A DNA stretch of 64,000 nt from Salinirubrum litoreum. GTDB lineage: Archaea > Halobacteriota > Halobacteria > Halobacteriales > Haloferacaceae. Positions within the stretch are counted from its first letter, which is position 1. Every line of letters begins with the position of its first letter. Shown here piece after piece: positions 1-9,143 of the stretch. Under the pieces are notes generated by a model. That model was not told the DNA's origin and did not search any database. It saw nothing but the letters and a program-made list of their open reading frames with translations. A program made the translations under genes and the position numbers. The stretch spans positions 471,068 to 535,067 of the forward strand of contig NZ_JAJCVJ010000002.1 of assembly GCF_020567425.1 (NCBI RefSeq). The letters run 5' to 3'.

Positions 1-333
1 GTCCACACCGAGTCGAAGCCGCTGGCCGACGACGTGGATCTGGATTCGCTGGCCCGCCGGACCGACGGCTACGTCGGTGCCGACATCGAGGCGCTCTGCC
101 GCGAGGCGTCGATGGCCGCCAGCCGCGAGTTCGTCAACAGCGTCTCGAAGGAGGAGATCGGCGAGTCGGTCGGCAACGTCCGGGTCACGATGGCTCACTT
201 CGAGGACGCACTGGACGAGGTCGGTCCCTCGGTGAACGACCGGACGCGGGAACGCTACGACGAGATCGAAGAGCAGTTCAAGCGCTCCGACTTCCGCCAG
301 CAGGAAGCCGAGGTCAGTCGGACGTTCCAGTGA
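1..333 (+). CDS. CDC48/VCP-like AAA+ ATPase, C-terminal fragment
   Basis: The reading frame is open from the first base and ends in TGA at 331-333, so only the last 110 residues of a protein that starts outside the window are present. The text LARRTDGYVGADIEALCREA is the AAA+ second-region-of-homology lid helix with the sensor-2 region typical of CDC48/p97-type ATPases. It is followed by the usual FEDALDEVGPSV segment and a charged, Gln/Arg-rich tail. CDC48 proteins form hexameric unfoldases that feed proteins to degradation. Which of the several haloarchaeal CDC48 paralogues this is cannot be decided from the fragment. Confidence 0.9.
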   Translation, partial: VHTESKPLADDVDLDSLARRTDGYVGADIEALCREASMAASREFVNSVSKEEIGESVGNVRVTMAHFEDALDEVGPSVNDRTRERYDEIEEQFKRSDFRQQEAEVSRTFQ

Positions 334-573
334 TCGGCGGCGCGACTCCGGTCTGATCGCGGGCGGGCCTTCGGCTGACCACCGCGTGTCGACTACGGAA
401 CACGCTCGCGCGGCCTCGTCGGACTCCTCGATCAGTGGTGGGTCTCAGTACCCGTCTCGGCGATGGATTTCGCTGTTCCTGTGAGGACAGCACACGCGAG
501 TGACACCGAGACAAATCCCGGCTAGACCGGCAAATTGGCGGATACGACGTCCAGTTTCCACCCAGGACGGCTA

Positions 574-1212
574 TCACGGAGGCGCGTCGGCTGTCGACGT
601 CGCTCGGTCCGTCGACGTCTCCGCCGTCCGGAGCACCACTCCGATCGCCAGGAAGGCTAGTGCCTGACCACTCCCGAGGACGAACGGTGCTCCTGTCGGG
701 GCTCTGGGCCCGAGTGTCGTGACGCGAACGACGTTCACGGCGAAGAGAAGAGCCGGCACCAAGAGTAACAGACCGAGAGACTGTGACTGCACGTCGGTCC
801 AGCGGACGGCGATAGCGAACGTCAGGAACCCCGGAACGATGCCGACGAGCATCAGTAGATTGAGGACTGCGAACCAGGCCGGTGGCTGTCCCCAGAGACC
901 TGTGAGTTGGCCGAGGTTCACGACAGCAGTGACGGTGGCACCGCCTAGGCCGACGGTTGTGAAGACGGCGGCGGCACGGTTCAGCCAGGTGGTCCGACCG
1001 GGGAGCCTCGGATACAACCCCAACAGTCCCACGAAAGCCAGCATCCAGCCACCGGGGCCGAACACGTCTACTGCGGGTCGTGGCGCGATGTCCGTGAACA
1101 CGTCTGCTCCCCAGAGCATCGCGAACACGGCAAACAACCCTGCCGCACCGAGAAAGGCTCCCGCACGCCATCGTTCGAGCGACTGCCACGGAACGGTGTC
1201 GGGACGTGACAT
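574..1212 (-). CDS. Unknown multi-pass membrane protein
   Basis: The protein has 212 residues starting at ATG (MSRPDTVPWQ). Longer in-frame extensions are Arg-rich and look non-coding, so this start is preferred. After a short soluble N-terminus there are about six hydrophobic segments separated by short loops, and a hydrophilic Thr/Asp-rich tail of about 20 residues. No catalytic motif is visible. It is convergent with the CDC48 gene and divergent from the winged-helix regulator at 1404, with about 190 bp between the two start codons. I do not recognise the family; an integral membrane protein is as far as the sequence goes. Confidence 0.7.
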   Translation of the reverse strand: MSRPDTVPWQSLERWRAGAFLGAAGLFAVFAMLWGADVFTDIAPRPAVDVFGPGGWMLAFVGLLGLYPRLPGRTTWLNRAAAVFTTVGLGGATVTAVVNLGQLTGLWGQPPAWFAVLNLLMLVGIVPGFLTFAIAVRWTDVQSQSLGLLLLVPALLFAVNVVRVTTLGPRAPTGAPFVLGSGQALAFLAIGVVLRTAETSTDRATSTADAPP

Positions 1213-1403
1213 ACCAGGTGAACCAGTGGAGAGCGTGACAATAGCTCTATTTGGTACGCGCGTACTACAAGAGATTCGACAGGTTCGCAAAACGGACGCG
1301 GAGATCCGGTGGCCGCGTCTTCGTCCCGGATCGGCAGTCGGGCGACGTCCGGCACGTCGCTGGGTGGCCAAAGATATTATCAGTTCGACCGGCAAGGAGG
1401 GGT

Positions 1404-2384
1404 ATGACGACCGACGAGGGCCCCGACGAAGCGTCGATGCTGACGCCCGAAGAGGCGTTCTCGGTGCTGGGCGACGACACACGCCTCGGGATCTTACAGG
1501 TACTCGGGGAAGCGGACGAACCGCTCGGCTTCTCGGATCTGTTCGACCGGGTGGAGTACGACGACCCGCCGAACTTCAACTACCACCTCAAGAAACTCCT
1601 CGGCCACTTCGTCGACAAGACTGACAGCGGGTACTGCCTTCGACAGGCCGGACAGCGCGTCGTCCAGGCAGTGCTCTCGGGGGCGGTCACCGAAGCGCCG
1701 ACCCTCGACCAGACCCCGATCGACAGAGCGTGTCAACACTGTGGACACTCGCCGATCGAGGTCGAGTACCGGGAAGAACAGGTCGGGATGTACTGCACGC
1801 AGTGCGCCGGACAGTACGGCGATACGAACGACGTGGATACGTTTGATTCCTCGAAGGACGCCGAGCGCATCGGCTACGTCCACCTTCCGCCGGCGGGAGT
1901 TCACGGGCGAACGCCCGCCGAGATGACCGAGGCGGCGTTCATCTGGACCGTCGCACAGACACAGGCACTCCACAGAGGGGTCTGTCCCCGATGTTCGGCT
2001 CCGGTCAGTGACTCGGTGACCGTCTGTGAGACACACGAACCTACCGACGGACGCTGTGATCGATGCGATCGTCGGTACGCGGCCGTCGTGCACTGTCGGT
2101 GTGAGAACTGCCCGTTCGAACTCGGCGGCTCTGCTATCGGGTCGCTCCACACCGAACCAGACCTGCTGGCGTTCCTCTTCGGCCACGGCTTCGATCCGTT
2201 TTCGTCCCCGTTTCCGTCGACGATCAACGCCGCTTCCTTCGAGGAGGAACTCCTCGGGACCGAGCCACTCGAGTTGCAGTTCAGGTTTACCATCGGTGAC
2301 GACGTCCTCGCATTGACCGTCGACGAGAGTCTAGACGTGATCGAGTCCACGACGAGCAAAGCATCGACGGATCGGGTGCAGTAG
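1404..2384 (+). CDS. Winged-helix (ArsR-like) regulator with zinc-ribbon domains
   Basis: The protein has 326 residues. Residues 12-80 are a winged-helix DNA-binding domain (AFSVLGDDTRLGILQVLGEA, then NFNYHLKKLLGHFV), the pattern of haloarchaeal ArsR/HTH_20 proteins. The middle carries metal-binding pairs: C110/C113 with C131/C134, then C194/C197 with C208, and C218/C221 with C231/C233/C236. ATG 1404 is preferred because a strong purine Shine-Dalgarno block (AAGGAGGGG) lies directly upstream; upstream in-frame sequence is Arg-rich and non-coding in style. The C-terminal 80 residues are acidic and of unknown fold. Haloarchaea encode many such regulators; the target and metal role are unknown. 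Confidence 0.85.
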   Translation: MTTDEGPDEASMLTPEEAFSVLGDDTRLGILQVLGEADEPLGFSDLFDRVEYDDPPNFNYHLKKLLGHFVDKTDSGYCLRQAGQRVVQAVLSGAVTEAPTLDQTPIDRACQHCGHSPIEVEYREEQVGMYCTQCAGQYGDTNDVDTFDSSKDAERIGYVHLPPAGVHGRTPAEMTEAAFIWTVAQTQALHRGVCPRCSAPVSDSVTVCETHEPTDGRCDRCDRRYAAVVHCRCENCPFELGGSAIGSLHTEPDLLAFLFGHGFDPFSSPFPSTINAASFEEELLGTEPLELQFRFTIGDDVLALTVDESLDVIESTTSKASTDRVQ

Positions 2385-2583
2385 ATTGTGCATCGACGAG
2401 ACTCGTGTCTGGTCTGAAAGCGGACACGCGCTCTGTACTCGGCACCGCGTTTCTGTCTGTTCTTCAGGATCTCTTGCTCTTCGGGCGTAGATTCCACCGT
2501 ACTCGTAGATATCGGCTGTCGCCGAACCAGTACACCGCGAGAAGCGACCGCCGACAGAGAGTCGACTGCCGACTCCTACTGAC

Positions 2584-3555
2584 CTACTCCAACCGACCGA
2601 CGTCCGACAGCACCGCACTCGCCGTCTCGGGACCGCCGGCACCGCGACCCGACAACGAGAGATTCCCGGCGTGGGCCGTCTCCAGTTGGACGATGTTCCG
2701 GGTGCCCGACACGGCGAGCGTCCCGTTCTGCGGGACGAGGCGCGGGCCGACCCGGACACCCTCGGCAGTCGCCTCGCCGATCAGTCGGATGGTGCGCCCG
2801 TCCTCTGCGGCGAGTTCCAGCGCACTGCCGGGGATGTCCACGATACCTTCCACCTCGGCGTCCGCGAGGGTGAACTCCCGGTCGCCGTCCGACAGCAGGT
2901 TGGCGAGGATCACGCACTTCAGCGCCGCGTCGGTGCCCTCCACGTCGAAGGAGGGGTCGGTCTCGGCGACGCCGAGGTCCTGCGCCTCCGCGAGGACGTG
3001 TTCGTAGCCCAGTCCCTCGGCGGCCATCCGGGAGAGGATGAAGTTCGCGGTCCCGTTGAGCACGCCCCGCGCCGTCGAGATGTGTCGGGGGTCGAAGTCC
3101 GCGATGGTCGACAGCACCGGGATGGCCCCGCCGACGGTCGCCTCAAACAGCACCGACCCGGCGCTGTCGGCTTCCAGCGCTCGCACGTCGGCGTACCGCT
3201 CCGCGACCGGACCCTTGTTGGCGAGGACGGCGTGCCGGTCCGATTCGAGTGCGGATCGGACGTGCGAGAAGCCCGGTTCCGCGTCGCCGAGCGTGGTGGG
3301 AGTCGCCTCCACGAGCACGTCGTAGTCCGCCGCGAGGGCGTCCGCCGGATCGAGATCGCCGACCACGCCCTCGGTGTCCTTCCGGGCGAGGATCGTCTCG
3401 GGGTCGAGCGTGGCGGGACCGGCAGTCCCCCCGGTTGCGTCCGCGACCGCCGCAGTCGAGGAGTCCGCGACCGCGACGACCTCGTGGCCGTACTCGCCGG
3501 CGAGTTCGACGACCGAGCGGCCGACCGCACCCGCGCCGAGGACGGCGAGTCTCAC
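2584..3555 (-). CDS. hom: Homoserine dehydrogenase
   Basis: The protein has 323 residues. It reduces aspartate semialdehyde to homoserine, the branch point to threonine and methionine. The N-terminal Rossmann motif is VLGAGAVGRSVVELAGEYGH. The central signature GGAIPVLSTIADFD, followed by the catalytic-domain segment LNGTANFILSRM, is typical of homoserine dehydrogenases. It lacks a C-terminal ACT domain; instead a separate ACT protein is encoded immediately upstream and overlaps it by four bases. The GTG start at 3555 is chosen because it gives the correct Rossmann N-terminus and the GTGA overlap, which implies translational coupling. Confidence 0.95.
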   Translation of the reverse strand: MRLAVLGAGAVGRSVVELAGEYGHEVVAVADSSTAAVADATGGTAGPATLDPETILARKDTEGVVGDLDPADALAADYDVLVEATPTTLGDAEPGFSHVRSALESDRHAVLANKGPVAERYADVRALEADSAGSVLFEATVGGAIPVLSTIADFDPRHISTARGVLNGTANFILSRMAAEGLGYEHVLAEAQDLGVAETDPSFDVEGTDAALKCVILANLLSDGDREFTLADAEVEGIVDIPGSALELAAEDGRTIRLIGEATAEGVRVGPRLVPQNGTLAVSGTRNIVQLETAHAGNLSLSGRGAGGPETASAVLSDVGRLE

Positions 3556-4172
3556 GCCGACCCCTCCGGGAGCGGTTCGACGACACGAAGGTCCTTCTCG
3601 CGGGCGACCGCCCGCACCGTCGCCAGGACGTCCTCGGTGTGGCCGGACCGCGTGGCGAGTCGCAGGCGTGCGCTCGACACGTCCTCCGTTCCTTCGGGTG
3701 CCGACAGCGAGAGGTCGGTGACGGAGCCGTCGGTCGAGTCGGCGATGCGCCGGAGCGTGTCGGAGAGGTCGGTGTCCACCAGGTGACCGACCAGCAACAG
3801 GGTGAGTTGCTCGCCGTAGCGTTCCGCGCCGGCCTGGATGACGTTGATCCCGTTCTCGCGGAGCGCCTCGACGATGCGGTCGAACCGGTCCGGGGGACAC
3901 TCCAGATCGACCTCCACGGGGATACGACCCCGTGGGGTGAGGTTGCCGCGTTCGTGGAAGATGGAGAGGAGGTTGCCGCCGTTCTCGGCGATGGGACGTA
4001 GGGCGTCGAGCAGTTGGCCCGGTTCGTCGACGAGTTCGAGGCGGACGGTGTGGGCCTGAGGTCGCTCGCCGCCGTCGGTCTCCGGGAGGTCGTCGCTCTC
4101 GGCGTCCTCGACGTCGGCGGCGTCGACCGCCGACCCCGCGTCGGGTGCGTCGAGGCTCGCGTCCTCGCTCAT
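3552..4172 (-). CDS. ACT-domain amino-acid-binding regulator paired with homoserine dehydrogenase
   Basis: The protein has 206 residues. Residues 1-38 are a very acidic, low-complexity tail. From about residue 40 the text HTVRLELVDEPGQLLDALRPIAENGGNLLSIFHERG is a canonical ACT domain, and a second ACT-like half (LTLLLVGHLVDTDLSDTLRRIADS) follows. ACT domains bind amino acids and usually exert feedback control. The gene overlaps hom (GTGA), so the two are almost certainly co-translated; the inference is that this protein gives threonine or methionine feedback to the dehydrogenase in trans. ATG 4172 itself overlaps the stop of a short upstream ORF. Confidence 0.88.
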   Translation of the reverse strand: MSEDASLDAPDAGSAVDAADVEDAESDDLPETDGGERPQAHTVRLELVDEPGQLLDALRPIAENGGNLLSIFHERGNLTPRGRIPVEVDLECPPDRFDRIVEALRENGINVIQAGAERYGEQLTLLLVGHLVDTDLSDTLRRIADSTDGSVTDLSLSAPEGTEDVSSARLRLATRSGHTEDVLATVRAVAREKDLRVVEPLPEGSA

Positions 4173-4273
4173 CGGCGCACCCCCGGACGCCGCGACCCTG
4201 TTGTGTGCGACAGTCCGGCGGGTGGCTGTCGCTCGGTGCCGATCCAGCACGTGGGTCGCGTGCCCGTTGGCAT
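4169..4273 (-). CDS. Candidate 34-residue leader peptide of the ACT-hom operon
   Basis: The ORF runs ATG 4273 to TGA 4169 and encodes a 34-residue basic peptide beginning MPTGTRPTCWIGTERQ, with six threonines. Its stop overlaps the ATG of the ACT gene (ATGA). A perfect TTATAA box ends 24 nt before this ATG, the usual distance from an archaeal TATA box to the transcription start, so the ATG should lie at or next to the 5' end of the mRNA (leaderless). That arrangement argues for translation of the peptide and coupling to the operon. No homologue is recognised, so it could be untranslated leader. Confidence 0.42.
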   Translation of the reverse strand: MPTGTRPTCWIGTERQPPAGLSHTTGSRRPGVRR

Positions 4274-4297
4274 ACGTGGTGAAAATCGGGCGAGGCG

Positions 4298-4303
4298 TTA
4301 TAA
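4298..4303 (-). promoter_or_regulatory. TATA box of the ACT-hom operon
   Basis: TTATAA on the minus strand, preceded upstream by an A-rich stretch. Its 3' end lies 24 nt from ATG 4273, placing the predicted transcription start at that ATG and about 100 nt upstream of the ACT gene start. Confidence 0.55.
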
Positions 4304-4662
4304 GTTTTCGTCGGTTGCGTCGGACGACCGACCCCCCACGCGGTCCGGTGGCGACCGGACCCGCACCGTGCCCGAGGGACGGCGATGAGCGAGTCACCGG
4401 TCGCGTCGCCAGCAGTCGGAGAGGTGTGGGGAGTACCGCGACAACCGGCGTCCGAACCGGCCCAGCGACACGCCGAGAACACGGTCCGAGGTGCGTGGGA
4501 CCCGACACGACAGGGCCTCGGGAGACCGACGAATCCACCAGACTGCGCGCCGACTCGCTGTGGGTACGACAGCTATTTCCGGCACGCCCGCCTTATATAA
4601 CCCGTCCATGAGTTACATCATGGCGTCATCACCATCACGCCCCCCTTCGGGGCAGATCACCA
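4304..4662. other. Divergent intergenic region hom operon / dnaG with repeat B copy
   Basis: No convincing gene is present in this stretch. It contains the two divergent promoters, one copy of a repeat (4384-4442; core 4406-4431) that recurs inverted at 12943-12968, and a small hairpin in the dnaG leader at 4637-4651 (GCCCC/GGGGC stem, loop CCTTC). Short ORFs on both strands here have no recognisable content. Confidence 0.6.
4593..4600 (+). promoter_or_regulatory. TATA box of dnaG
   Basis: TTATATAA, an ideal archaeal TATA box, lies 62 nt before the dnaG ATG. A start about 25 nt downstream would leave a leader of roughly 38 nt, which includes the GC-rich hairpin at 4637-4651. Confidence 0.6.
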
Positions 4663-6297
4663 ATGGACGATACATCCAAATACCTGATACACGCCGACAT
4701 CGCCGCCGACGGGGTGGTAGAGCGGAGTGACGTCGTCGGGGCCATCTTCGGGCAGACCGAAGGGCTCCTCGGTGACGACCTCGACCTCCGCGACCTCCAG
4801 CAGTCGTCGAAAGTCGGCAGAATCGACGTACAGATCGACAGCGAGAACGGCCAGTCTCACGGGACCGTCACCATCGCCTCCAGTCTCGACAAGGTGGAGA
4901 CGGCCATCCTCGCGGCCTCGCTCGAGACCATCACCCGCGTCGGCCCGTGTCGGGCGACCATCGAGGTGGCCGACATCGAGGACGTGCGCGCCGCGAAGCG
5001 ACGCGAGGTCGTCGAACGCGCGAAGCAACTCCTCACCGACTCCTTCGACGACAGCGTGATGGACTCCCGCGAGATTCTCGACGAGGTACGGGAGGCCGTC
5101 CGCGTCGAAGACATCACCGAGTACGCCGGTCTCCCGGCGGGCCCACACGTCGCCGACTCCGACGCGATCATCGTCGTCGAGGGGCGGGCGGACGTGTTGA
5201 CCCTGCTGAAGTACGGGATCAAGAACGCCATCGCGGTCGAGGGGACGAACGTCCCCGAGGCAGTCGCGGACCTCACGGCCGAGCGCACCGTGACGGCCTT
5301 CCTCGACGGCGACCGTGGCGGGGAACTGATCCTGCGGGAACTCGCGCAGGTCGGCGACGTGGATCACGTCGCCTTCGCCCCCTCGGGCAAGTCCGTCGAG
5401 GACCTCGCGCGCCACGAGGTGATGTCTGCACTGCGTGACAAGATCGACTACGCGACGCTCGTGGAGTCGGGCGAACTCGATTCGGCAGGGTCGGCCGAGC
5501 CGACCGACGCGGAGGACACCGCACACCCTCGGACGGGGTCGCGGGCGACGACTGAGTCGCCTGCGGCCGACACTCCCGATGGGGAGCGCGTCCGATCCGA
5601 GACCGGTGTCGGTGCCGTTCAGTCGGCCGACACCGGTAGTTCGTCCGGTGAGCGTGTGCCGACCGACGCGGTCTCTTCCGCGTCCACCGCGTCGACCACA
5701 CCGACGGAGACGTCGACAGCCCAGCCGACCACGGGTCACTCGCCGACCGGCACGGCCGCCGACGACGAGTCGACCACCGCCGAGTCGGTACCCGACGACG
5801 TCGGGTCGACTCCGGCCGACGGAGCTGAGGGCGACACCGACTCGGACGAGTCGACAGCCGAGACTGCGAGCGATGCCGGCGGCTCGACCGAGGAGACGAC
5901 GTCCGGGACGGACGAGTCGGCCGAGAGTGGCTCGGGCGCGACCGACGCGGACGCCTCGGACGCCCCGGACGACTCGGACAGTCCGGACACCGAATCGACG
6001 GCGACGCTCCGAGGGCACGTCTCGGACGTGATCGACGGCGAGTTGGGCGTCGTCAGACTGCTCGGTCCCGACCTCGCCGTCCTCGACGAGACCGACGCGG
6101 GGGAGGCGTTCACGGCGCTGGAGTCCAGCGACCCCGTGCCCTTCGCGGTCGTCCTCGACGGTCCCGTGAGCCAGCGACTGCTCGACGTGGCGGCCCAGCG
6201 CGGGGTCGATCACCTGATCGGCGAGTCGACCGAACAGTACGTCAAGAAACCGGTGAGCGTGCGGGTGCGGACCGCAGAACAGCTCCGAGCGAGCTGA
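4663..6297 (+). CDS. dnaG: Archaeal DnaG primase-like protein
   Basis: The protein has 544 residues. The N-terminal domain (1-160) matches archaeal DnaG. The TOPRIM core follows, with the catalytic glutamate in VVEGRADV (E173) and the acidic pair in FLDGDRGG (D215, D217). Residues about 265-445 are a low-complexity Asp/Ser/Thr/Glu linker much longer than in non-halophiles, then a conserved C-terminal domain from [23 protein letters not shown] to the end. Archaeal DnaG has weak primase activity and associates with the RNA exosome, where its N-terminal domain binds Csl4 and poly(A). The gene is monocistronic with its own TATA box. Confidence 0.95.
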   Translation: MDDTSKYLIHADIAADGVVERSDVVGAIFGQTEGLLGDDLDLRDLQQSSKVGRIDVQIDSENGQSHGTVTIASSLDKVETAILAASLETITRVGPCRATIEVADIEDVRAAKRREVVERAKQLLTDSFDDSVMDSREILDEVREAVRVEDITEYAGLPAGPHVADSDAIIVVEGRADVLTLLKYGIKNAIAVEGTNVPEAVADLTAERTVTAFLDGDRGGELILRELAQVGDVDHVAFAPSGKSVEDLARHEVMSALRDKIDYATLVESGELDSAGSAEPTDAEDTAHPRTGSRATTESPAADTPDGERVRSETGVGAVQSADTGSSSGERVPTDAVSSASTASTTPTETSTAQPTTGHSPTGTAADDESTTAESVPDDVGSTPADGAEGDTDSDESTAETASDAGGSTEETTSGTDESAESGSGATDADASDAPDDSDSPDTESTATLRGHVSDVIDGELGVVRLLGPDLAVLDETDAGEAFTALESSDPVPFAVVLDGPVSQRLLDVAAQRGVDHLIGESTEQYVKKPVSVRVRTAEQLRAS

Positions 6298-6358
6298 TCG
6301 ACATCCGGCGATTCGACCGGCCCCGACCGGAGCACCGGTTCGCCGGTCGCGACTCGCG

Positions 6359-7027
6359 TCAGTCGTCGGCGGGTGCGCCGATGGGGTCTTCGATACCGTC
6401 GAAGGAGCCGAAGTGGAGCACCTCGTCGGTCTCACGCCGGAGCTTTCGCTCGTTCTGGAGGTCGTCGCTCTCCTCGACCGGGTAGCCCATCGTGAGCAGC
6501 ATGACCGGTTCGTACTGGTCGGGGACGTCGAACTCGCTCAGGACGCCCTCGGCGTCGAACCCGCCCATCGGACAGGTGGCGACGCCGCGGTCCCAGGCCG
6601 CGAGCATGACGCTCATCGCCACCAGCGCGGTCGAGCGCGTCGTCCAGACGCGGCGGTCTTCCTCGTCCATCTCGGCCATCCCCTCGGCCGTCTCGATCAG
6701 CGCCTCCTTCACGTCCTCGTTCGGGATGTAGTCCTTGTCGAGCCAGTCCTGGAAGACTCGGTCGGCGTGTGCCGAGGGGTCTTTGTTGCCGAGGACGACC
6801 ACACCGGCCGGCGCGTCGGTGACGTGTTCCTGGTCGTTGGCGACACCGCGCAGGCGCTCGCGGTCCTCGTCGTCGGTCAGGACGAGGAACTCCCACGGCT
6901 GGAGGTTGAAACTGGAGGGCGCGAACGTGGCGTCCGCGAAGATGTCGTGGATCGTCTCCTCGTCGAGCGACTCGTCGGTGTACTCGTGGACAGAGCGGCG
7001 GCTCCGCAGTGCTTCGCTGAGTTCCAT
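6359..7027 (-). CDS. Nitroreductase-family FMN oxidoreductase
   Basis: The protein has 222 residues starting MELSEALRSRRSVHEYTDES, the nitroreductase N-terminus with the RRS motif for FMN phosphate. FAPSSFNLQPWEFLVLTDDE is the second conserved block, and the C-terminal VATCPMGGFDAEGV block completes the fold. These proteins use FMN and NAD(P)H to reduce nitro compounds, quinones or flavins; the physiological substrate is unknown. The chosen ATG gives the standard N-terminus. The gene is convergent with dnaG, with 61 bp between the stops. Confidence 0.9.
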   Translation of the reverse strand: MELSEALRSRRSVHEYTDESLDEETIHDIFADATFAPSSFNLQPWEFLVLTDDEDRERLRGVANDQEHVTDAPAGVVVLGNKDPSAHADRVFQDWLDKDYIPNEDVKEALIETAEGMAEMDEEDRRVWTTRSTALVAMSVMLAAWDRGVATCPMGGFDAEGVLSEFDVPDQYEPVMLLTMGYPVEESDDLQNERKLRRETDEVLHFGSFDGIEDPIGAPADD

Positions 7028-7277
7028 CGAGTGAGGGTAGGGGCGGGAGTGGTAAAGCGAGCGCGGACGCGGGGCTGGTTGCCGCTTTCTGTATGCTACC
7101 AGCAAACACGAAATAATCAGTAACTTGCGTGAAATCTACTAACAGTGGCGCAACCCGATTGCACGATGTTACCGCCCGAGACTGGCGTCGTGACGACCGA
7201 CGCCGAGGGCAGTGACCGACCACCGACGAGCGACCAGTGACCGGCAACGGTTTGTCGCGGGCGAGTGAGACAGAGTC

Positions 7278-7442
7278 GTGAGACGGAAGACGCAACTCGG
7301 GTTCGTCGTCAGCCTCCACCTCGTCCTGTTCTCGACCGCGGCGGCGGCAGGCGGAGCGACTACGGCGGGCCTAGCGTTCGGTACCGTGAGCGCACTCGTC
7401 CTCGCCGTCACGCTGTTCTACGAACTGTCGGTGCCCACGTGA
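7278..7442 (+). CDS. Small two-helix membrane protein (54 aa)
   Basis: A GTG-initiated ORF of 54 residues (VRRKTQLGFVVSLHLVLFST to LFYELSVPT). It has a positively charged N-terminus and two hydrophobic helices of about 18 residues separated by Gly/Ala/Thr. The charge distribution (RRK before the first helix) suits an N-in hairpin. Codons end in C or G throughout, like neighbouring genes, which argues for real coding despite its size. It is convergent with the UbiB-like gene (14 bp between stops). Function unknown. Confidence 0.55.
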   Translation: MRRKTQLGFVVSLHLVLFSTAAAAGGATTAGLAFGTVSALVLAVTLFYELSVPT

Positions 7443-7456
7443 TCACCGGCATGTGA

Positions 7457-9136
7457 TCACTCCCGGCGGCGTTCCTTCATCCCCTGCCGGGTGAACTGCG
7501 GCTTGGCGCGCAGGCCCTTCTTGGACCGGAAGGACCGCCACAGCAGGAACGCGATGGGGAGTGTCCCCACCGCCGCGATCACCGGCGGAAGCACGTTGTT
7601 CGGGGTCGGGAACGCGTAGAGGATGGCCGTCGAGAGGATACCCACCGCGAGCAGGAAGCCGTAGACGATGCGCTTGGCGAGTTTGTCGAAGACGTTGTTC
7701 TTGTCCTCGACCCGGACGTTGACCGTCACGTTCTCGCGCTCCACGCGGTCCAGTACGCGTTCCAGTTTCGGCGGGACCGTCACCAGCGACTTCGCGGATC
7801 GCTGGACCTGGTCGCCCGCCCCTTCGAGGAACTGCTTGATCGACTCCTCGCGGTAGCCCTCCTCGGTCAGGTAGTCCGTGGCGACCGAGATGAAGTCGAA
7901 CTCGGGATCGAGCGTCACACAGACGCCCTCCACGACCGTCGCCACGCGCAGGACCAGCGCGAGGTTCCGGGGCAGGCGAAGCGGGAACTCGTAGATGGTG
8001 TTCTCGACCTGTTCGATGATCTGATTGACGCGGTACTGCTCGATGTCCTCGCCACGGGCGTCGGCGATGGCGAGTTCCATCACGTCGCCCATCACCTGCC
8101 GGTCCGCCTCCGGCGACAGCGTCCCCATCTCGATGAGCGTGTCGAGGATGCCGTCGATGTCCTGGTTCGCCACGGCGATGTAGAACTCGACGATCTTCTC
8201 CTGGATGAACGGGTCGACTCGGCCGGACATCCCGAAGTCGTAGAAGATGATCGAGCCGTCGTCGTCCACCGCCAGGTTACCGGGGTGCGGATCGGCGTGG
8301 AAGACGCCGTCCTCGACGATCATCTGGAGGTAGATGCGCTGGAGTTTCGTCGCCAGTTCCGTCCGGTCGAACCCCATCTCGTCGAGCGTCTCGACCTCGT
8401 TGATCTTCACGCCGGGACAGTACTCCATCGTCAGGACGCGCGGCCCCGACGCCGACTCGATCACGTCCGGGATGCGGATCGCCTCGTCGTCGGCGAAGTT
8501 CGACTGGATCTCGCGGAGCATCTGGCCCTCCCGGCCGTAGTCCATCTCCTGGCGGATGGTCTCGGCGAACTCCTCGGTGAGGTTCTCGAGCGAGAACGCC
8601 CGGCCCTGTCCGATGAACCGCTGGACGAGGGGCATCGACCACCGGAGGACGCGCAGGTCCGCCTCCACCAGCGACTCAATGCCCGGTCTCCGGACCTTCA
8701 CGGCGACCTGCTCACCCTCGTAGGTGGCGAGGTACACCTGTCCGAGACTCGCGCCGCTGATCGCCTCGGTGTCGAACTCGTCGTACACCTCCTCGACGGG
8801 ACCGAGTTCGTCCTCTAACACCTCCTTCGCGCCGGCCCACTCGGCGGGCGGCACCTCGTCCTGGAGACTCGACAGCACGTCGACGTACTGCGGCGGGAGG
8901 ATGTCCGGGCGCGTCGAGAGCAGTTGGCCGAGTTTGATGAACGTCGGCCCCAGCGTCAACAGCGACTCGAGCAACACCTCTGCGCGGTGGACACGCGTCT
9001 CGGCGTCCACCGAGCGTGTGCCGCCGAACAGCAGGAAGCGCCGTCGGTCGCGCGTCCACGCGACGAGCAGTGGGAAGAACTGGTAGACGACGACGAAGAA
9101 CCGCCAGTAGGCGCGGAGGGAGACCAGCGTCACCAC
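7457..9136 (-). CDS. ABC1/UbiB-family atypical protein kinase
   Basis: The protein has 559 residues. Family hallmarks are the KxGQ motif (FIKLGQLLSTRPDILP), the Ala-rich loop and lysine (GASLGQVYLATYEGEQVAVKVRRPG), the catalytic segment VFHADPHPGNLAVDDDG and the metal-binding YDFGM. Two C-terminal hydrophobic segments (IVYGFLLAVGILSTAILYAF and PPVIAAVGTLPIAFLLW) anchor it in the membrane. UbiB/COQ8 proteins support isoprenoid quinone synthesis; haloarchaea use menaquinone, so a role in quinone metabolism is likely but unproven. The start is GTG 9136 or GTG 9133. It lies 7 bp downstream of the Hsp20 gene and may be co-transcribed with it. Confidence 0.92.
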   Translation of the reverse strand: MVTLVSLRAYWRFFVVVYQFFPLLVAWTRDRRRFLLFGGTRSVDAETRVHRAEVLLESLLTLGPTFIKLGQLLSTRPDILPPQYVDVLSSLQDEVPPAEWAGAKEVLEDELGPVEEVYDEFDTEAISGASLGQVYLATYEGEQVAVKVRRPGIESLVEADLRVLRWSMPLVQRFIGQGRAFSLENLTEEFAETIRQEMDYGREGQMLREIQSNFADDEAIRIPDVIESASGPRVLTMEYCPGVKINEVETLDEMGFDRTELATKLQRIYLQMIVEDGVFHADPHPGNLAVDDDGSIIFYDFGMSGRVDPFIQEKIVEFYIAVANQDIDGILDTLIEMGTLSPEADRQVMGDVMELAIADARGEDIEQYRVNQIIEQVENTIYEFPLRLPRNLALVLRVATVVEGVCVTLDPEFDFISVATDYLTEEGYREESIKQFLEGAGDQVQRSAKSLVTVPPKLERVLDRVERENVTVNVRVEDKNNVFDKLAKRIVYGFLLAVGILSTAILYAFPTPNNVLPPVIAAVGTLPIAFLLWRSFRSKKGLRAKPQFTRQGMKERRRE

Positions 9137-9143
9137 CCCGCCG

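Noticed and set aside
2331..2583. Minus-strand text MESTPEEQEILKNRQKRGAE in the gap after the zinc-ribbon regulator
   Set aside because: It looks protein-like for about 35 residues but has no clear stop or start of its own: the frame runs on into the opposite-strand regulator gene. It may be the end of a decayed gene, but there is too little to call.
4385..4600. Plus-strand ORF of 71 codons before dnaG
   Set aside because: It spans the repeat B copy and the dnaG promoter, its codon use is not halophile-like, and its end overlaps the TATA box.
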